DNA of 64,000 nucleotides, from NCBI RefSeq assembly GCF_037975245.1, contig NC_092569.1, positions 5,046,501 through 5,110,500 on the forward strand, written 5' to 3'. The notes beneath the pieces were generated by a model. It searched no databases. It saw only the letters and a list, made by a program, of their open reading frames with translations, and was not told where the DNA came from. Source of the stretch: Apostichopus japonicus (taxonomy: Eukaryota > Echinodermata > Holothuroidea > Aspidochirotida > Stichopodidae). This document shows positions 22,142-36,100 of this stretch, piece after piece. The translations under genes were made by a program, and so were the position numbers. How positions within the stretch are numbered: the first letter of the stretch is position 1; each line of letters opens with the position of its first letter.

Positions 22142-22430
22142 AATGTATTTTAATTGCCTCGAACTTCAAATCAACTACTGAACGTAAACGTAAAGAAATC
22201 GATTGGATCTTTCGTATTAAGTCTCACATCACCGGCCTCAACAAAGACTTGGGACCCCTTAACAACTACCAGTTCTACAAGCATATGTAATCCGTTCTTT
22301 GCTCCTTAATCCGCTTCCTGTATAGTCATGGTTTATTTGGTTTTAATTCCATCATTGCAACTTACACTTATCTAGCGTCATACTTTCATTGTGTCACATT
22401 TTGTACTTCTCATTCGACTGCCAAGTATTG

Positions 22431-22457
22431 CTGACGAAGGTCCCAGGGGGACCGAAA
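22431..22457 (+). other. Hammerhead-core-like hairpin in Penelope 3' region
   Basis: CTGACGA (22431-22437) is followed by one A, then GGTCCC, an AGG loop, GGGACC and GAAA. This is the order of a hammerhead core: CUGANGA, stem II, GAAA. Penelope-like elements are known to carry hammerhead motifs. The extra A, and stems I and III that I could not draw convincingly, leave activity doubtful. Confidence 0.45.
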
Positions 22458-22542
22458 ATTCCAATATATTTTCTAAAACTTACTCCTTATTTGTCAATTA
22501 TGAGTCATATCTTATTTCTCTGGTTTTCTCTAATAGTATATA

Positions 22543-22589
<47 letters not shown>

Positions 22590-22746
22590 CTCCGCTTAGG
22601 CTGCCCGAATTTTTCAGGACTTTTGCCCGAATGTCTTGACCTCTGGAAATTTGGGGGGGCAGTCTGCCCCCCCCGCCCCGTACGCCAATGGTAACAGATA
22701 AAATAGAAGTAAACTACATAATACATTGCCCTTTCGGCGTTCCATA

Positions 22747-23936
22747 GTCATGTAGTCATGGTGTGAATTGTGACAGTGAAAGAACATCACCTTATTTTAT
22801 GACTCTTACCTTCCTTATTATGTGTTTTTATTTTCGATATGCTTACACAATGAGCTGACTGCGAGGTATTCCAACGAATACAAAACACCTTTCACATGGT
22901 GTCATAATTGCGTTTCGAAGGAAGGTGAAAGGTCGCATTGACTGTATCGTCGTTTTTGTTATCGAATTTAGTGAGATATTTGAAATTGATATGTAAACGT
23001 TTATTCACAACGAATTACAGAGTTCATCTATAATTCGAATCAGAGATATCTTTAATACCGAAAGTTGAGATATAATTCATTTGTTATGCCTAATTGCATC
23101 ATCTCAGGTAGGATTTGGAGTGAACCCAATCGAATTTAGGCAATAAGGTATTTATTTTCCCGTGCACCTTTGCCCATACCTCGGCATGCACATTATAGTC
23201 TATATAGTCAATGTTCATACATGTGTCTTGAATCAACGATGCCCTACCGTATTTACACTGTATACAGTACATGGGCTCTATTACATGGTCATCATCATGC
23301 AGAGAGAGGGAAGCATGAATTATACAACTCATGATTGGTTTAAACATGAACATGAATAAAAGGAAATCCGTTGATACAATGCGCAAAATTTACGCAACGA
23401 GAACTGGCCGAGTGTTGGGAAGCACTGTGCTATAAACTTTCTCCCATTCTATAAGTCAAAGTTAAACGGTAAGATAGAAGTTTGGAAGTACCATGGAAGT
23501 CCAATCCTTGATATATTATGGTGGGTTGGCATGGAGGGTTGGGTCGACCGATTCACCGGCTTGAAACCCTGAGACGTCGAAGCGCAGCGCAACTTATAGT
23601 TGAGAGGTTTCAAAGGCCCGATTTCCATCCTCTTGTTTGCGAAGGGGGTGGGGGGGGGGGCTGCTCATTTCGTCTGAAGTGATAATGAGCAGCTTGTGTC
23701 AAACTTGCCAGTTGAAATTACTTCAATCTCGACCAATAGGCTGTAATATTATTCCGTTTTCCTCCACCGACAGCCTACCGAAGGTCGCTTCCAGTGAAGA
23801 TGATCGAAACACTTGCTCAGGCTATCGGCCCACACATCTGTTTGTTGAGCAGACAAAGTTGCATTTATATTATATAATATATGAACCAACATTTTTTTTT
23901 GCTTCTTACTTTTTTTCGTGATAGTGTTCCAGAAAG
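22747..23936 (+). other. Region upstream of gene 2
   Basis: No separate gene is recognised. The last 60 bp hold TATATTATATAATATATG and a T-rich tract ending CGTGATAG just before the start codon. That could be a core promoter, or a 3' splice site of an upstream non-coding exon. The two cannot be told apart without transcript data. Confidence 0.4.
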
Positions 23937-24112
23937 ATGAACTTAAAGAGGAACCTCCGTAGCCTATTATTGGTGGCAGCGTTCGTCGTCGTCACTTTTG
24001 AAGGGGTCTCCGCTAAAGATCGTGTGTATTTTATTGGAGTCAAGGAAATAGAGTGGGATTACACTCCATCTGGAAAGAACTTGATCAAGGATGTGGAGTT
24101 TTCTAAAGATGG
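23937..24112 (+). CDS. Gene 2 exon 1, signal peptide and start of domain 1
   Basis: The ATG at 23937 opens [19 protein letters not shown], a basic start plus hydrophobic core, with likely cleavage after GVSA. The mature start [17 protein letters not shown] matches the domain 1 start of ceruloplasmins. The donor is GATGG|GTAAGT in phase 2. Confidence 0.88.
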
Positions 24113-27100
24113 GTAAGTGCATGGCTCGAATTATGGTATGATATAACGACGGCATGTGGCTCTTAAAAGTTTCCGTTTCCGACAACAACGATGCCGTTTA
24201 CGTCTCATATTTATCTCAAACATGGCTCAAAGTTGTCCAGAAACGTCAGCTTCGTATTTATATATTTGCGCCAGCAAGCAAATAATAAGGAGCTGCGTGG
24301 GAAGCGTTATAATCTATAGACCCTGCAGGGTTTTACGAACAATGCCATTAATTTTCCTGTTTGCTGTCTCTTCCGTGCGTGATTTCTGTGGGGACTGAAA
24401 TTGTCTTGGTATCCTTTTTGAAAAACTGACAAGTTGCGTGGGTGCCCTGTCATTTCAATCATAATTAAAAAAAAAAAGCTGATCGACCGGTTAAGAAACT
24501 GTGATGTCGGCGTAACCACCACCGTGTGTTGCTGGCCTGAAGATAATTTGCTTGATATATAATTTTTTTCCCTTTCAAAGACCTCCAATTTTGTTTTAAA
24601 GTTTATAGTAGTATTAATGATACTTCCTGATTAAAAAAAAATGTCTGTTGAAAGACCAAGAGGAAGCTTCGAAGAGTCGGCGTCTCAACCTAGCCTTCGG
24701 CTGTAGCCTATCACACTCAATGCGAGAAGACTACACTTCTGAAACAGAGGAAGGTGAATTCACAAGCATCAAAGGAGTCAACAGCATCGAAGAAGACAAT
24801 AACGTTGAAGGAGACAACAACATCAAAAGAGATGAAACAGACAGTATATAGAAGTAAACAACATAATACTTTACCATTTCTTCGTTCCATAGCCCTAGCC
24901 TCTAACGGTTACTATATTGTGGACGACTTTATTGCAGTTGATTTCGGAGAAAAGACGAAATGGGGTCCAAAGGTACAAGAATTATATAGAAATGGAGGTC
25001 GGTGATTTGTGGAGAGGAAGTTATATAAGCCTTATCAGTTTAACTGAACCCCTCTTCTCTAAGTGGAATAGTCCCACCATTTTACTTGCATTCCCCTTCG
25101 AGTCTAAGTGGAGTGGATCTGTTACTGCGGTTTCATTTCGTACTTATTTACGGAGAGCCAAACGTTCCATAAATGTCGAAAAAGAAAGTGAAGTGTCCAA
25201 GTTAATATATATATATATGTCCAATTCGATATCAACATGTTACAATTCCATATGAACATGTCGAAACAAAATACCAATATGTCATTACGTCTATCAACAT
25301 GTCAAATTCAACATCAGCATGTCGAAAACTTTTAACAGCATACCACTACTACATTGGTCATGTCAACATTGCTTGCTAGATACAATATTGACGTCATGCT
25401 ATAATTTTGGCACATCGGCGCGCGCCATCGTTTCGTTAATGCCCAAAACTGTATATATATGTCGAGATTTATATGAGAATGTCCAAAACTTGTGTCAGCA
25501 TGTTGAGAGAAGGAAATAAATTGTCTGGGCCATGGTAGAGGATAAATTTGCAGTAAATCGACCTGTGATGTCATTATGATGGCTCGCATCTTGCAGTGAT
25601 GTGAGCCTAGTTTATTGCATTGCACTGCACTTGGCCCGCGTTTACTTTCAACCCAGTCTGCATCGATGCGATACTCAACTGGACCGGGAACCCAGAAGAT
25701 TTGAAAAGAGACAGAGGGTTTGATGGGCAGGTTATGTCCGTTTAAAGGCATTCAGGGTTATGTGTTGCTGCTTTTTAAGGGTTTTTTTAAGGCTATAAAA
25801 AATAAAACCTATGACTACAAATTTATCCTCTACCATTGCCCAGACAACCGCAAGGGCCCAATTCGAATATAAACACGTATTAATTTCGAAGACATTATGA
25901 TGATTAATTCGAATACATATGAGGATTAATTCGAATCCTGATATACACGTAAGTTATGCTGTAATCTAGATCAAGTTGGCCTGGGTGTACGTCAATAGAG
26001 ACTAAATTTGCAATTTCTCATTTATTGCACTGGCGAGGACACAATGTGGGTGAAAGCTATAAGACATGCCATGCAGTTCTTGTCTGATTTTATATGCGTA
26101 TTAATACGAGGATATATTAAGCGGTGTTTGTCCCATATGGCTTGCCATACACATGCGGGCCAAACGATGATGACCCTGCAGCTATTCACAATAGCATTAC
26201 ACCCTGTTTACATATAGCATTAATCGTCAGGCTATCCTCCTGGGCGGAGACTTAATCCTTGTTTGCAATCTCAATATTGACAAACAAGGAGGGAGGCAAG
26301 GACAAATGTTATAGCACGGGATGAAGGTCTTCTTACGTACGTTAGTTGAATTTAATCTTATTTATATGTGGGATTCTGGAAGTTCAACAATTCCCTTTTA
26401 ATTGACAAAAATTATGTTATTATAACCAAATACCTTGATTGAAAATGAAATTAATAAAACTGTTCACCTTGATCCTGCAAGCCGTACTTTGGGAATTTAT
26501 TAAGTATAAATTTCGTATTCACACTATCAGCTACAGTAAGTATAAAGCCCGTGCTATGCAGGAAAATTATATCCTTTTTTGTTTTAATTTCACTACTTGA
26601 GCGACAATTCGTAATTGATAAGTTCGCTGATATCACAATAAGTCTTAATTTACTTTACAAGCATACGTTAGATGGAACTACCGCTAGGTTTAGGGCACGT
26701 TGGTTCGAGTCCATGGTGGAAAACTTTGTCCAGTCTAATCTAATTTCATAAGAATTCATAATTCAACAATTTATTTTAATAAGCTCCGTCAAGCCGGGAT
26801 TATGTACATCAAGGATCTATTCAGAAATAAAGCATCGCCCATTTTCATATGCTCATTACTTGCAATTAATTTAAGCTGACGAGGTTCCCCATTTACAACG
26901 TTTTTTTTTTCTTGTTTCTTCCTGCAATTCCTTTAACATTCTTTTCAGACTGAGTTAGCCAGCGCTCCAGATGAACATAGTATAACTGTCATATCTAATT
27001 CTCCAAGTCTTTCAAAAGCGATTTACTCTCTCTTAATCCCTGCCTATTTCTCTTCCTTCACGTGCTTGCGATATGTGGAACGCGTTCTTTAATCTCAATG

Positions 27101-30100
27101 ATGATAACTGTATACATCATTTTTAGAATCCATTTTCGTACTCTCTATGAGACCAAAGGTCAGTAGTTTGAACTTAAATGTCTATACCGACTTCTTGCTA
27201 CCAAAAGGCTTCTATATTTCATGAAAACAAATTGATAGCCATTTCTGTGACATGATTTTTGTGACATGAATTTTGTGACATGAATTTCTGTGTCATGATT
27301 ATATACAGAAACCATTGAGCACCTATTTTGGAACTGTCATGTTACCTCAATTTTTCGATTAGATATCGAGCAACTATTTCTTGGGAGGCAATTTATTTTG
27401 ACCAAAGAAAAAAAAAAAAAGTTTCGTCTTTTGGTTATAATTTAGTGTTAGATCACTCTATGAACTTTTCTGTTTTGCATTGTAAATATTATGTATATAA
27501 TTAATGCAAGTTGAACGAGAATATGCCAAAATGTAACGAGTACCTTTACAAACCAAAATTCTGAAAGTAGAAAATTATATTAATTCTAAACCCGACATGC
27601 CAAAACGTAATATACTAATGACTGACCACATGTTTGGCTCATCTCCCAAGCCCGTTCGAAAATTTATCTGTTTCTGTTAAATGTTTGGTTGTGTTAACCG
27701 GTTGTACTGTGCTCCTATATACATTAATTCGATTGAATATAGATTGAATTGGTTCTGATTGAAGTAAAGTAAGATAAGTATAACATTAGGCCTATATAGG
27801 CCAGTATTATTTAAGTAGGAAACAATGTATGCATGATAAAAATAATTCCTATATAGTTTACTATTGAGATTCCATAACAATGCCATATCAATGTTGTTAT
27901 ATCAGAACTGTAAATACAATTATGTATACCATGAAGAAAAGAAAAATATTTGTTTGCCAAACAACGGAATTCACTATCATTTAAGTGATTCTAGCGGGAA
28001 ATGAACAAAGGCAGTTAGGTATTTTAGCATGTTCAGTGTCAACCTTTTTAAATGTAACATGTATTAATTTATCATTGCTAGTTCATTTCTGCAATATTTC
28101 AAATAAAAAAGCAACATTAACTATGCTGATCAACAACAGTTTACAACATATTACATTTAAACCTACTTAAACTCATAAGTTATAAGGTAACGTTACGGGT
28201 TAACTGCTCGTTAAAAGTTAACTGGTTGATGTGGTAAAAGTAGCCTACATTACACCACTATGTAATTAATTGTTTATTTCCGTGACAGTTACGAAGCGGA
28301 TTACGTAATCGCAGGTCCCAACCGGATCGGATCTACGTATAAGAAGGCGGTATATAGAGCCTATACTGACAATACGTACACCACCGAGCTTGATCATCCA
28401 GAGCACCTTGGTATACTTGGACCTATGCTTATAGGAGAGGTCGGTGACAGACTGGTTCTACATTTTAAGAATACAGGCTCTTATCCTGCGACAATGCATC
28501 CTCATGGTGTTTTCTACAATAAGGATTCTGAAGGTAAGGCTTTAATTGGTCTATACTTTGAAATCAATGCGGAAGTTCAAGTTATGCTTGGGCCAACAGC
28601 CCTGCAGTGGGTCGGGTTAATTCGGAGGAGGGGGGGGGGCGTCCTTCGTCGGGGAAACCATAAAGACGGCCGGTAAAATATGGTAGGAAAGTCAAGAAAA
28701 TTTCATGTTTAATTTGTTAAAAGTTTCATGACGAAACATTGGATAAGACAATCGTAACTTAATTTCGAAAATGCATGCAAACGACTCAATTACAAGATGA
28801 AATGTCGACATTTCGACATAGACCATCGAAACTTTGTGCCGTCTTATATTGATGGTTCAATCCAGATCTTTAGTTATGCGCAAGCTCAATATGCAGTTAT
28901 GCGGCTGTCTGCAAATTAAAGCTGGACTCATGACTGAGCGGAATTCGACTAAGTTACCAAAACTAGAGGAGAAGATGCCCACTGTGGTTTAGATTCTTTA
29001 TCGACAAATCCAACGTGGCTAATGAATGTTAAAATTGTCTTCTTATTTCAAGTTGAATTGGTAACTGAAACACTTTTACTCAAGCTCGAAGAGCGCGGAT
29101 ATCTCCGACTTTGGAATAAGTTAGGCCAAACGTAATAAGTACTTACCTTTGTACGGGTAGGCCGAGCCTAGACTAACTTAGACTAGCTTAGGCCAAACTG
29201 TACGAATTAATTGGGTTGGCCTTACGCCTAGCCTGGTTCCATCGTGTGTGTGAGTGGGGGTGGGGGGTGGGGGTTGAGGTGGGATCAGTTTGATCAGAAA
29301 TGTGGTTATGGAATTAGCAATCACAAATCCAAGGTTTGAATCCCTTGAACAGTTAAAATACTTTGCGAGGCCCAGTGCAGGATTCCTGTATGTCTTGCTC
29401 AATATATTCATCTTCAGTTATACTTAAGTTATAGGGTTTTATTAAGGGTTTTATAGGGTTTTATATAGGGTTTTATTAAAGGAATTGTCTGGTGGAAGAT
29501 TTTGATACATTGTCCTTGTAGTTATTATTTTTCTCTTTCTAACCATGTAAAAATTGTCCCCATTCGACGTTTTCTTCTTGTAGAAATCTGGTTTTCAAAT
29601 TCACCAGTTTCTCACCAAAAGTACCGTTTCAATATGGTGATTGACGTAGTGCTTGCAAATAGGCAAAACAGGCGACTTGAAGTTAGCACTCCCAATTCCG
29701 CAGCAAATAAACTCACGTGTAAGCACATAGGATATATAACGTACATACTCGCGAACGTATATACTACGATGCTCAGTTGGTGTACTTGTATAGCGTTACA
29801 CATAGTACACTCACACTCAAACCACAGTTCATTAACTGTTCTTCGAAATCGCTGAAACAAAATTCACGGATCAAATTAACAGTAAAACGAAACTTGTAAA
29901 GTATTCGTTAAACCGAAAGATGAAACTTGGCGGAATCGATGTCATCGCAGAACTGTCCGATTGTAAACGTTAGAGTAAACTATACACGCGCACATTCTTC
30001 GCGCTGGAGCTGGATACCGCGATGTATAAACAACGAAGAGCCTGCTGTTAAAACTTATCTTGTGTTACACAAAGACCACGAAACCACCGATCTACTACAT

Positions 30101-33100
30101 ATATGGCGGCTTAAGGAGTTTTTTAAATCATATCTAATTTATAAGAAATTTCACCGGAAATTATTGAAGAAATTGATCGAATCGTTGTCAGAGCAGAATG
30201 TAGCACTGAGAAGCTTAGGCTTCGCAGAACTGTCCGATTGTCAACGTTTGAGTATAGCCTACATGCGAACATTTTTCGCGTTGGAGCTGGATAGCGCGAT
30301 GTATAGCCTGAACAACTCAGAGTCTGCTGTTAAAATTTACCTTGTGTTACACAAAGACCACGGAACCACCGATCAAGTACATGGCGGCTTAAGGAGTTTT
30401 TGAAAACATATCTAATTTTTAAGAAATTTCACCGGAAATTAAGGAAGAAATTCATCTGTATACAAACGCTGTTTTTGTTGTGATTACCATATAGGTACTG
30501 TGCGGAGGGTGGGTTATGACGCAATCTGCTATGGCAGAGCTGACGTCACGTATTGTACTGTTCAAATCATATTTGAAATGTCTATCCATAACGATTAAAA
30601 AATCGTTTCTCTGTCAAACGCAACATTAGCGTTCTCATACTTTGACAACATGTTTGGAAAATTATTTACTATTTTTTAAGGTAACTTCTTTGGGCCACCA
30701 GACAATCCTTTTAAGGTAATATCATGCACTCAAGTGTCACTTAAAGTTAAGCTTCTGTTTTGATATCCGGAGTAAACACTGACTCACCAATGTCAATTGT
30801 TTATTTGCACTTGGCAGGGTCATTGCAAAGGTTTTGCCATTCTTCTCATTGTATCTAAATGATATTGGGAAATTCCCATGTAGGCTGCGTTTACCGTTGT
30901 AAATCCCGACAAAAGTGGATGGAATACCTTTCAAAGACCTGTCAACCCATCAAAAGAAAGGTATACACCCTGAGAATTATGGGTAAAACTGGAGATTGTT
31001 GCCCAAAAACTGGAAATTTTACAAAACATTCTGAACTCAAGTAAAATTAATTCTTTTAACATTCTAACACACATGTCGGTTTTTTTGGTTGTACGATTTA
31101 TCAAATGAAAAATATCCACAAGCCCTCGGAAATCGCTTTACTTTGAATCGATCAGTTCAAACATGCGGTGCTTATGAAATTTGGAGATCCCACTGTGACA
31201 CTGACTATCGAAAATGATCATGATAGTAACAAGGTAATATGCTTTTAAATAGCTGGTGAGCTACTTTATTATACACTCCATGGAAAACCAGTTGAGTTTT
31301 GCTTGTAAGGGTCTGCTATACTCCCAGACCCATATATTTTCCTAAAGCTTTTTAGTTTTATCACATGTTGTAATAATGTCATTTCACCAGGTGCCATATA
31401 TGAGGACAATACAGAAGGGAGCGATAAAGCAGATGATGGTGTCCAACCGGGCGACAGCCACACCTACATATGGGTCGGTAATGAGAGGGCTGGACCCACC
31501 GAGGATGAGGATGGCTGTGCTCATTGGCTGTACCACTCACATATCGAAAGTACTGTCGGTACAAACAGTGGACTGCTTGGACCCATGCTCATATGCAGGA
31601 AAGGTAATCATGTGGCAGCACACACTATATATGGGGAAAAAATCCCACTTGGTCGTAATTCAATAATTTATTATTTGCAGTCGCCTAATTAATATTGTCC
31701 TGCTGACTCCTAATGGGGTGAAAAGCTTGGTTTATTCTGCCATAAAAGTTCATAAGTAGGACTGGCTCCCTTTGGTCTAGATTCATGCAGCCATATAGGT
31801 TGCTAGAGCGAAATTTCTACGCGGAGTATCGCCCAGAATGTATATATGCTAGACAGGCTCAAAGTGATCACAAATGGTCAAACTATTTGCAGTGTTGGGT
31901 AATGGCATGAGCAATTAAAGTAGGCCATGGCCTAGGGCACCGCAAATTTTGGGACCCTGTGTGTTATTCTCTTAGTTTTTTCACCATTGGATCAGATTTG
32001 ACGAAAGACATTTACTTCTAGGGTTTCATTGGTGACTTTACAAAAGTGAAATCCAGAAAAAGGTTAATTTGATAGATATGCTATCAGTCAAAGGGGAATA
32101 ACCCCCACTCCACACCCCCCCCCCCCCAAAAAAAAATGAAAAATATGCCCAATTTGAAAAGTATTGGTTGTAGTTTCCTGCAATGACAAATAACACTACA
32201 ATAATGTTGTCATGCATGCAGTCAGATGTACAATACTTTTTGAAGCTACTCAGAAACAGTGACAATGATGGGATATATTAACCCAACATTCCATTATTTT
32301 GTGACCATATAATTGTCCAGGCTTTCAGATGCAGCATTTCCAGAGCAGAGATTTCTACATGAATAATAGGTATGATAAATGTCCCTTTTACTTTCTTTCA
32401 CATAACTGTTATTAATTTTACGAGCATGCAATTCTGCTTTAGGTTTTCTCCGGTCAGATGGCTCGAGAAGAGATGTTGACAGAGTTTTCTTCCTCATGAT
32501 GACAGTGATAGATGAAAACTCCAGCCATTATATCGAAGAGAATGTTCGTACCTTCGTAACTGGGAATCCTGAAGACGTAGATCTTGGTAAGTTCAGTGTA
32601 CCTCGTACATGTCCAGTTCCGCAAAGATTTAGACATACTGACCATTTAGCCTAGCTTTCAAAGCTGCATGCAGATTGAGCTAGGCTATATTTTGACATGA
32701 ATGTTTAAAGTAATAGAGATCTATTTTAGCTCATATATTCAGTGAGTTATTATAAATCCAGTTAAATTTGATGCAGAACATTTTCTGTCCGAAAAGTTAG
32801 TATACTATTATATTGTTTCATTTCCAAAGCTATACAGCCATAGGGAATAGTTTTAGCCAGTATCGCATCATGAAGTGCCATGCAAAAAATGGTCAAATTG
32901 CAATACAAGTCCAAACTTGTATTGTATTTTTTTTAGCACAGCAACTAGTAGTAGCAGTAACAGTAGTAGTTGTTTTGTTGTTGTTCATTATAAGAGAAAA
33001 ATTTCTGTGCCTTCAAAGCTGCTACACCAAATTTGGACACAAAAATTATTCCCTGTTACAAATTGCAATGCAATTTTTGGTGGTGTGGGGGTTGGCAGTA

Positions 33101-36100
33101 TAATAGGTGGGACTTTGGGGGTATTAAATTCATACCACCCTATCAGGTGTAGGAGTAATCTTGCTATTAGGTTTAGAATATATAAATTTGTAGAATGCCA
33201 TGTCAAATTGTCAATCCCCCTACAAACTGGTTTTCTCATTGAAAGTGCCAAAATCTGGTGATATTTTATTTAGTTCACTTTCCAAAGAAAGATATAGGCA
33301 TACTGTGTTCATAAATACTTTTGTGTTCATAAATACTGTCTTCTTAAATACAAAACTTTGTTCACCTTTAGGCCTACTCTTAAAGTTAGCCTAATAAAGT
33401 CCTGATGATGTATTAAAATCCAAAAATTTTAATAAATATAGGACAGCTAAATAATATACATGTGCAAAAAGGCAAATTTACAAAAGTCAAATTGTATGTC
33501 ACACAATATGTATATTTTGAGGTGTCATCGCAATAATAAATCAGGAAACTGGACATGAGTCTCGACATCTGCCCTTTGATATATATCAAACTATTTTTTC
33601 TTCTCTCTCGTTTAGAGGATGGTGACTTTCTGGAGAGTAATCTTATGCGTTCCATTAATGGATACATGTACGGAAACCTACCCGGGTTGGATATGTGCTC
33701 TGGAGATCGTATTGAATGGAACATATTCTGTACCGGGACAGAAGTTGATGTTCATTCCATCACATTCTATGGGAATAGCCTGGTAGGGATGAAATTACTA
33801 CTTTTTTCCAATTAGTTTTAATTCAACATGTATTAATCGAGGAGGTTACTGGCTAAAACATATTTATAAATATGATAATATTTATAATATTTCCTCATAG
33901 ATTCCCTATAGCTACACTATACTCTATGTTTGACATTCAAACTATTTAAGGGAAATAAGGCAAGCAGAACAAAACCGAAAAATCAGATTTGACATTTTCA
34001 GTTCATTTCATTTATTTGTTTCACCTCAATGTAGAGGTTTTAACAGTAAATAGTGACTAACATAAATGTAAATAACGAGGAAGTGGAAGTGGCCTAGAAG
34101 AACTTTGCAAGGCTAAACGAGTATAGTGCCACTCCCCCATGCAAAGGGAAATATAAACCTAAACCAACCGCTCAAAGGTGTTCCTTTGATGCACATGACC
34201 TTGTTGGCTGAATTAATATAACAGCTTTATAGACCTTACTCATCAGAAAGTAAGGCTGTTGCATTGATAAATTTTGATCTTGTAAACAAAGATATTAAAG
34301 TGAAGCTATATTTGTCATGAAAGGACATAACCTATAGAAGGTGATGAAATCACTACACACCTTGTGCTGCTACTTTGTCATTTACCCACTGATGCATTTC
34401 ATTTTAGGATACAGTGTTGCAAAAACACCCACAACCAGTTTCGAAACTGCCGTACAGGTGTTACAAAGGTTTCAGTTCAGATATTTTTGGAATTTATGTC
34501 ATCAACAGCATTGAAAATCTCTTTTGTTACCTTTAATACTTTTTCGGTTTGAAATTCCGACAGTAAATGGATATACATATGCCAAATTGCAGACACTGAC
34601 ACTCTTTGAAGGGAAGACAAACTTTAGTAGTTATGGAGCAAATTTTGAAGGATTTTATTTATGGGTTCCTTGGACGACCAGATGTTACTTCTCCGGTTGG
34701 CTGAATAAATGAAACAAAACAACAAAGACACCATTATGTAGATATACATGAATACTAGATATAGATGTGTTTTAAAAAAAAAAACACAAACTTTGGGCCC
34801 GTAAGACTCCCCTGCTCGTGTGGATTATACCATTATTTTTGTGTTATTTTAGTATCTGCGAAATGATGGAGGGTAAAACAATCATATTTCCTATTTGGGG
34901 GTATTTTAATAGTTGCAATGCAAATGATGTTCACCAACAGACGACCTCCCAAGCTTACTTTGGTCGTCCGAAGAGACATTTGGTCGTCTCGGGCGACCGT
35001 TAAAATATCGTCCTGAGCACTCATCACAATATCTTGATTCTATCCCTAGATAAAGGTCTTTAAACCTCGCTTACTTCTTGTGGTGCTTATCATCATGCTT
35101 TAACTTGTTAATCTAGCATAACTATGGTGTGTATGGTTTTGACAATTTATCCTTTACCGATTTTTCCATGTTTGCTACTAGTAGTTGTACCAGAGGTCAT
35201 TGTCTTAAACTCCAAAAGTCACAAAGTAGGATTAATATTCGGCATAACTTTTTTTCTAATAGGGTTGTGAATGAGTGGAACGGTTTGCCTGAGAAAGTTG
35301 TACTTGCAAGTAGTGTCAATGGGTTTAAGAATGCTTTGGACAAGCACTTTAAGCATTGTAATCGGACCTGAGTGTTTGTGTCTTCAGTTTTTATTCCCTC
35401 CTATAGGGTCCTTGATGGGGACTTGAGTGTCCCTCCTGATCCTTTTTTTCTACTAAACTAATCTAAACTAGCAATCTGAGTCGTCTGTGTCTTGTATCTC
35501 CTAAAAAGTGTTCATCGAAGGCGTTATGGTTCTTATTACAGTCTTGGTTGAACATTATTTTCCCTCTACCTTTTGTCATATGTTTCATTAAAATATGCTC
35601 GGAATGTGTCACTAATTGACAAATCTGTAAAGAAAATGTACCTACAATATGTCATCAGACTACATATATTTGTTACAATATTCATCTCTGTCATCAGACT
35701 ACATATATTTGTTACAACATTCATCTCTGTCATCAGACTACATATATTTGTTACAACATTCATCTCTGTCATCAGACTACATATATTTGTTACAACATTC
35801 ATCTCTGTCATCAGACTACATATATTTGTTACAACATTCATCTCTGTCATCAGACTACATATATTTGTTACAACATTCATCTCTGTCATCAGACTACATA
35901 TATTTGTTACAACATTCATCTCTGTCATCAGACTACATATATTTGTTACAACATTCATCTCCATCTATAAAGAATGAATGATTTGTAAATTACAAAGACA
36001 CGCAAGAAATTAATATCAACTTAATCAATAATTCCATGGTGGTATCATTCACACTGTTGCTGTTGACAGAAAACATCCATACTAATTTTGTCAAACTTTC

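Noticed and set aside
25332-25751. 139-codon minus-strand open frame
   Set aside because: It overlaps the body and one terminus of an inverted-repeat element and a degenerate repeat; no similarity recognised.
29431-29480. Telomere-like AGGGTTTTAT repeats
   Set aside because: The array is short and irregular, and it does not match the TTAGGG animal telomere unit.
29927-30403. 158-codon open frame inside the TTAA element
   Set aside because: It spans two copies of a 277-bp repeat with no recognised domain; the frame does not match between the unit starts.
34900-35010. Clustered GGTCGTC motifs suggesting a regulatory hairpin
   Set aside because: Only short, imperfect matches were seen, and no defined stem or conservation supports a feature.
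35566-35981. Repeat-rich proteins on both strands at the 39-bp minisatellite
   Set aside because: The unit length is a multiple of three, so several frames stay open. There is no start context, homology or splice support.
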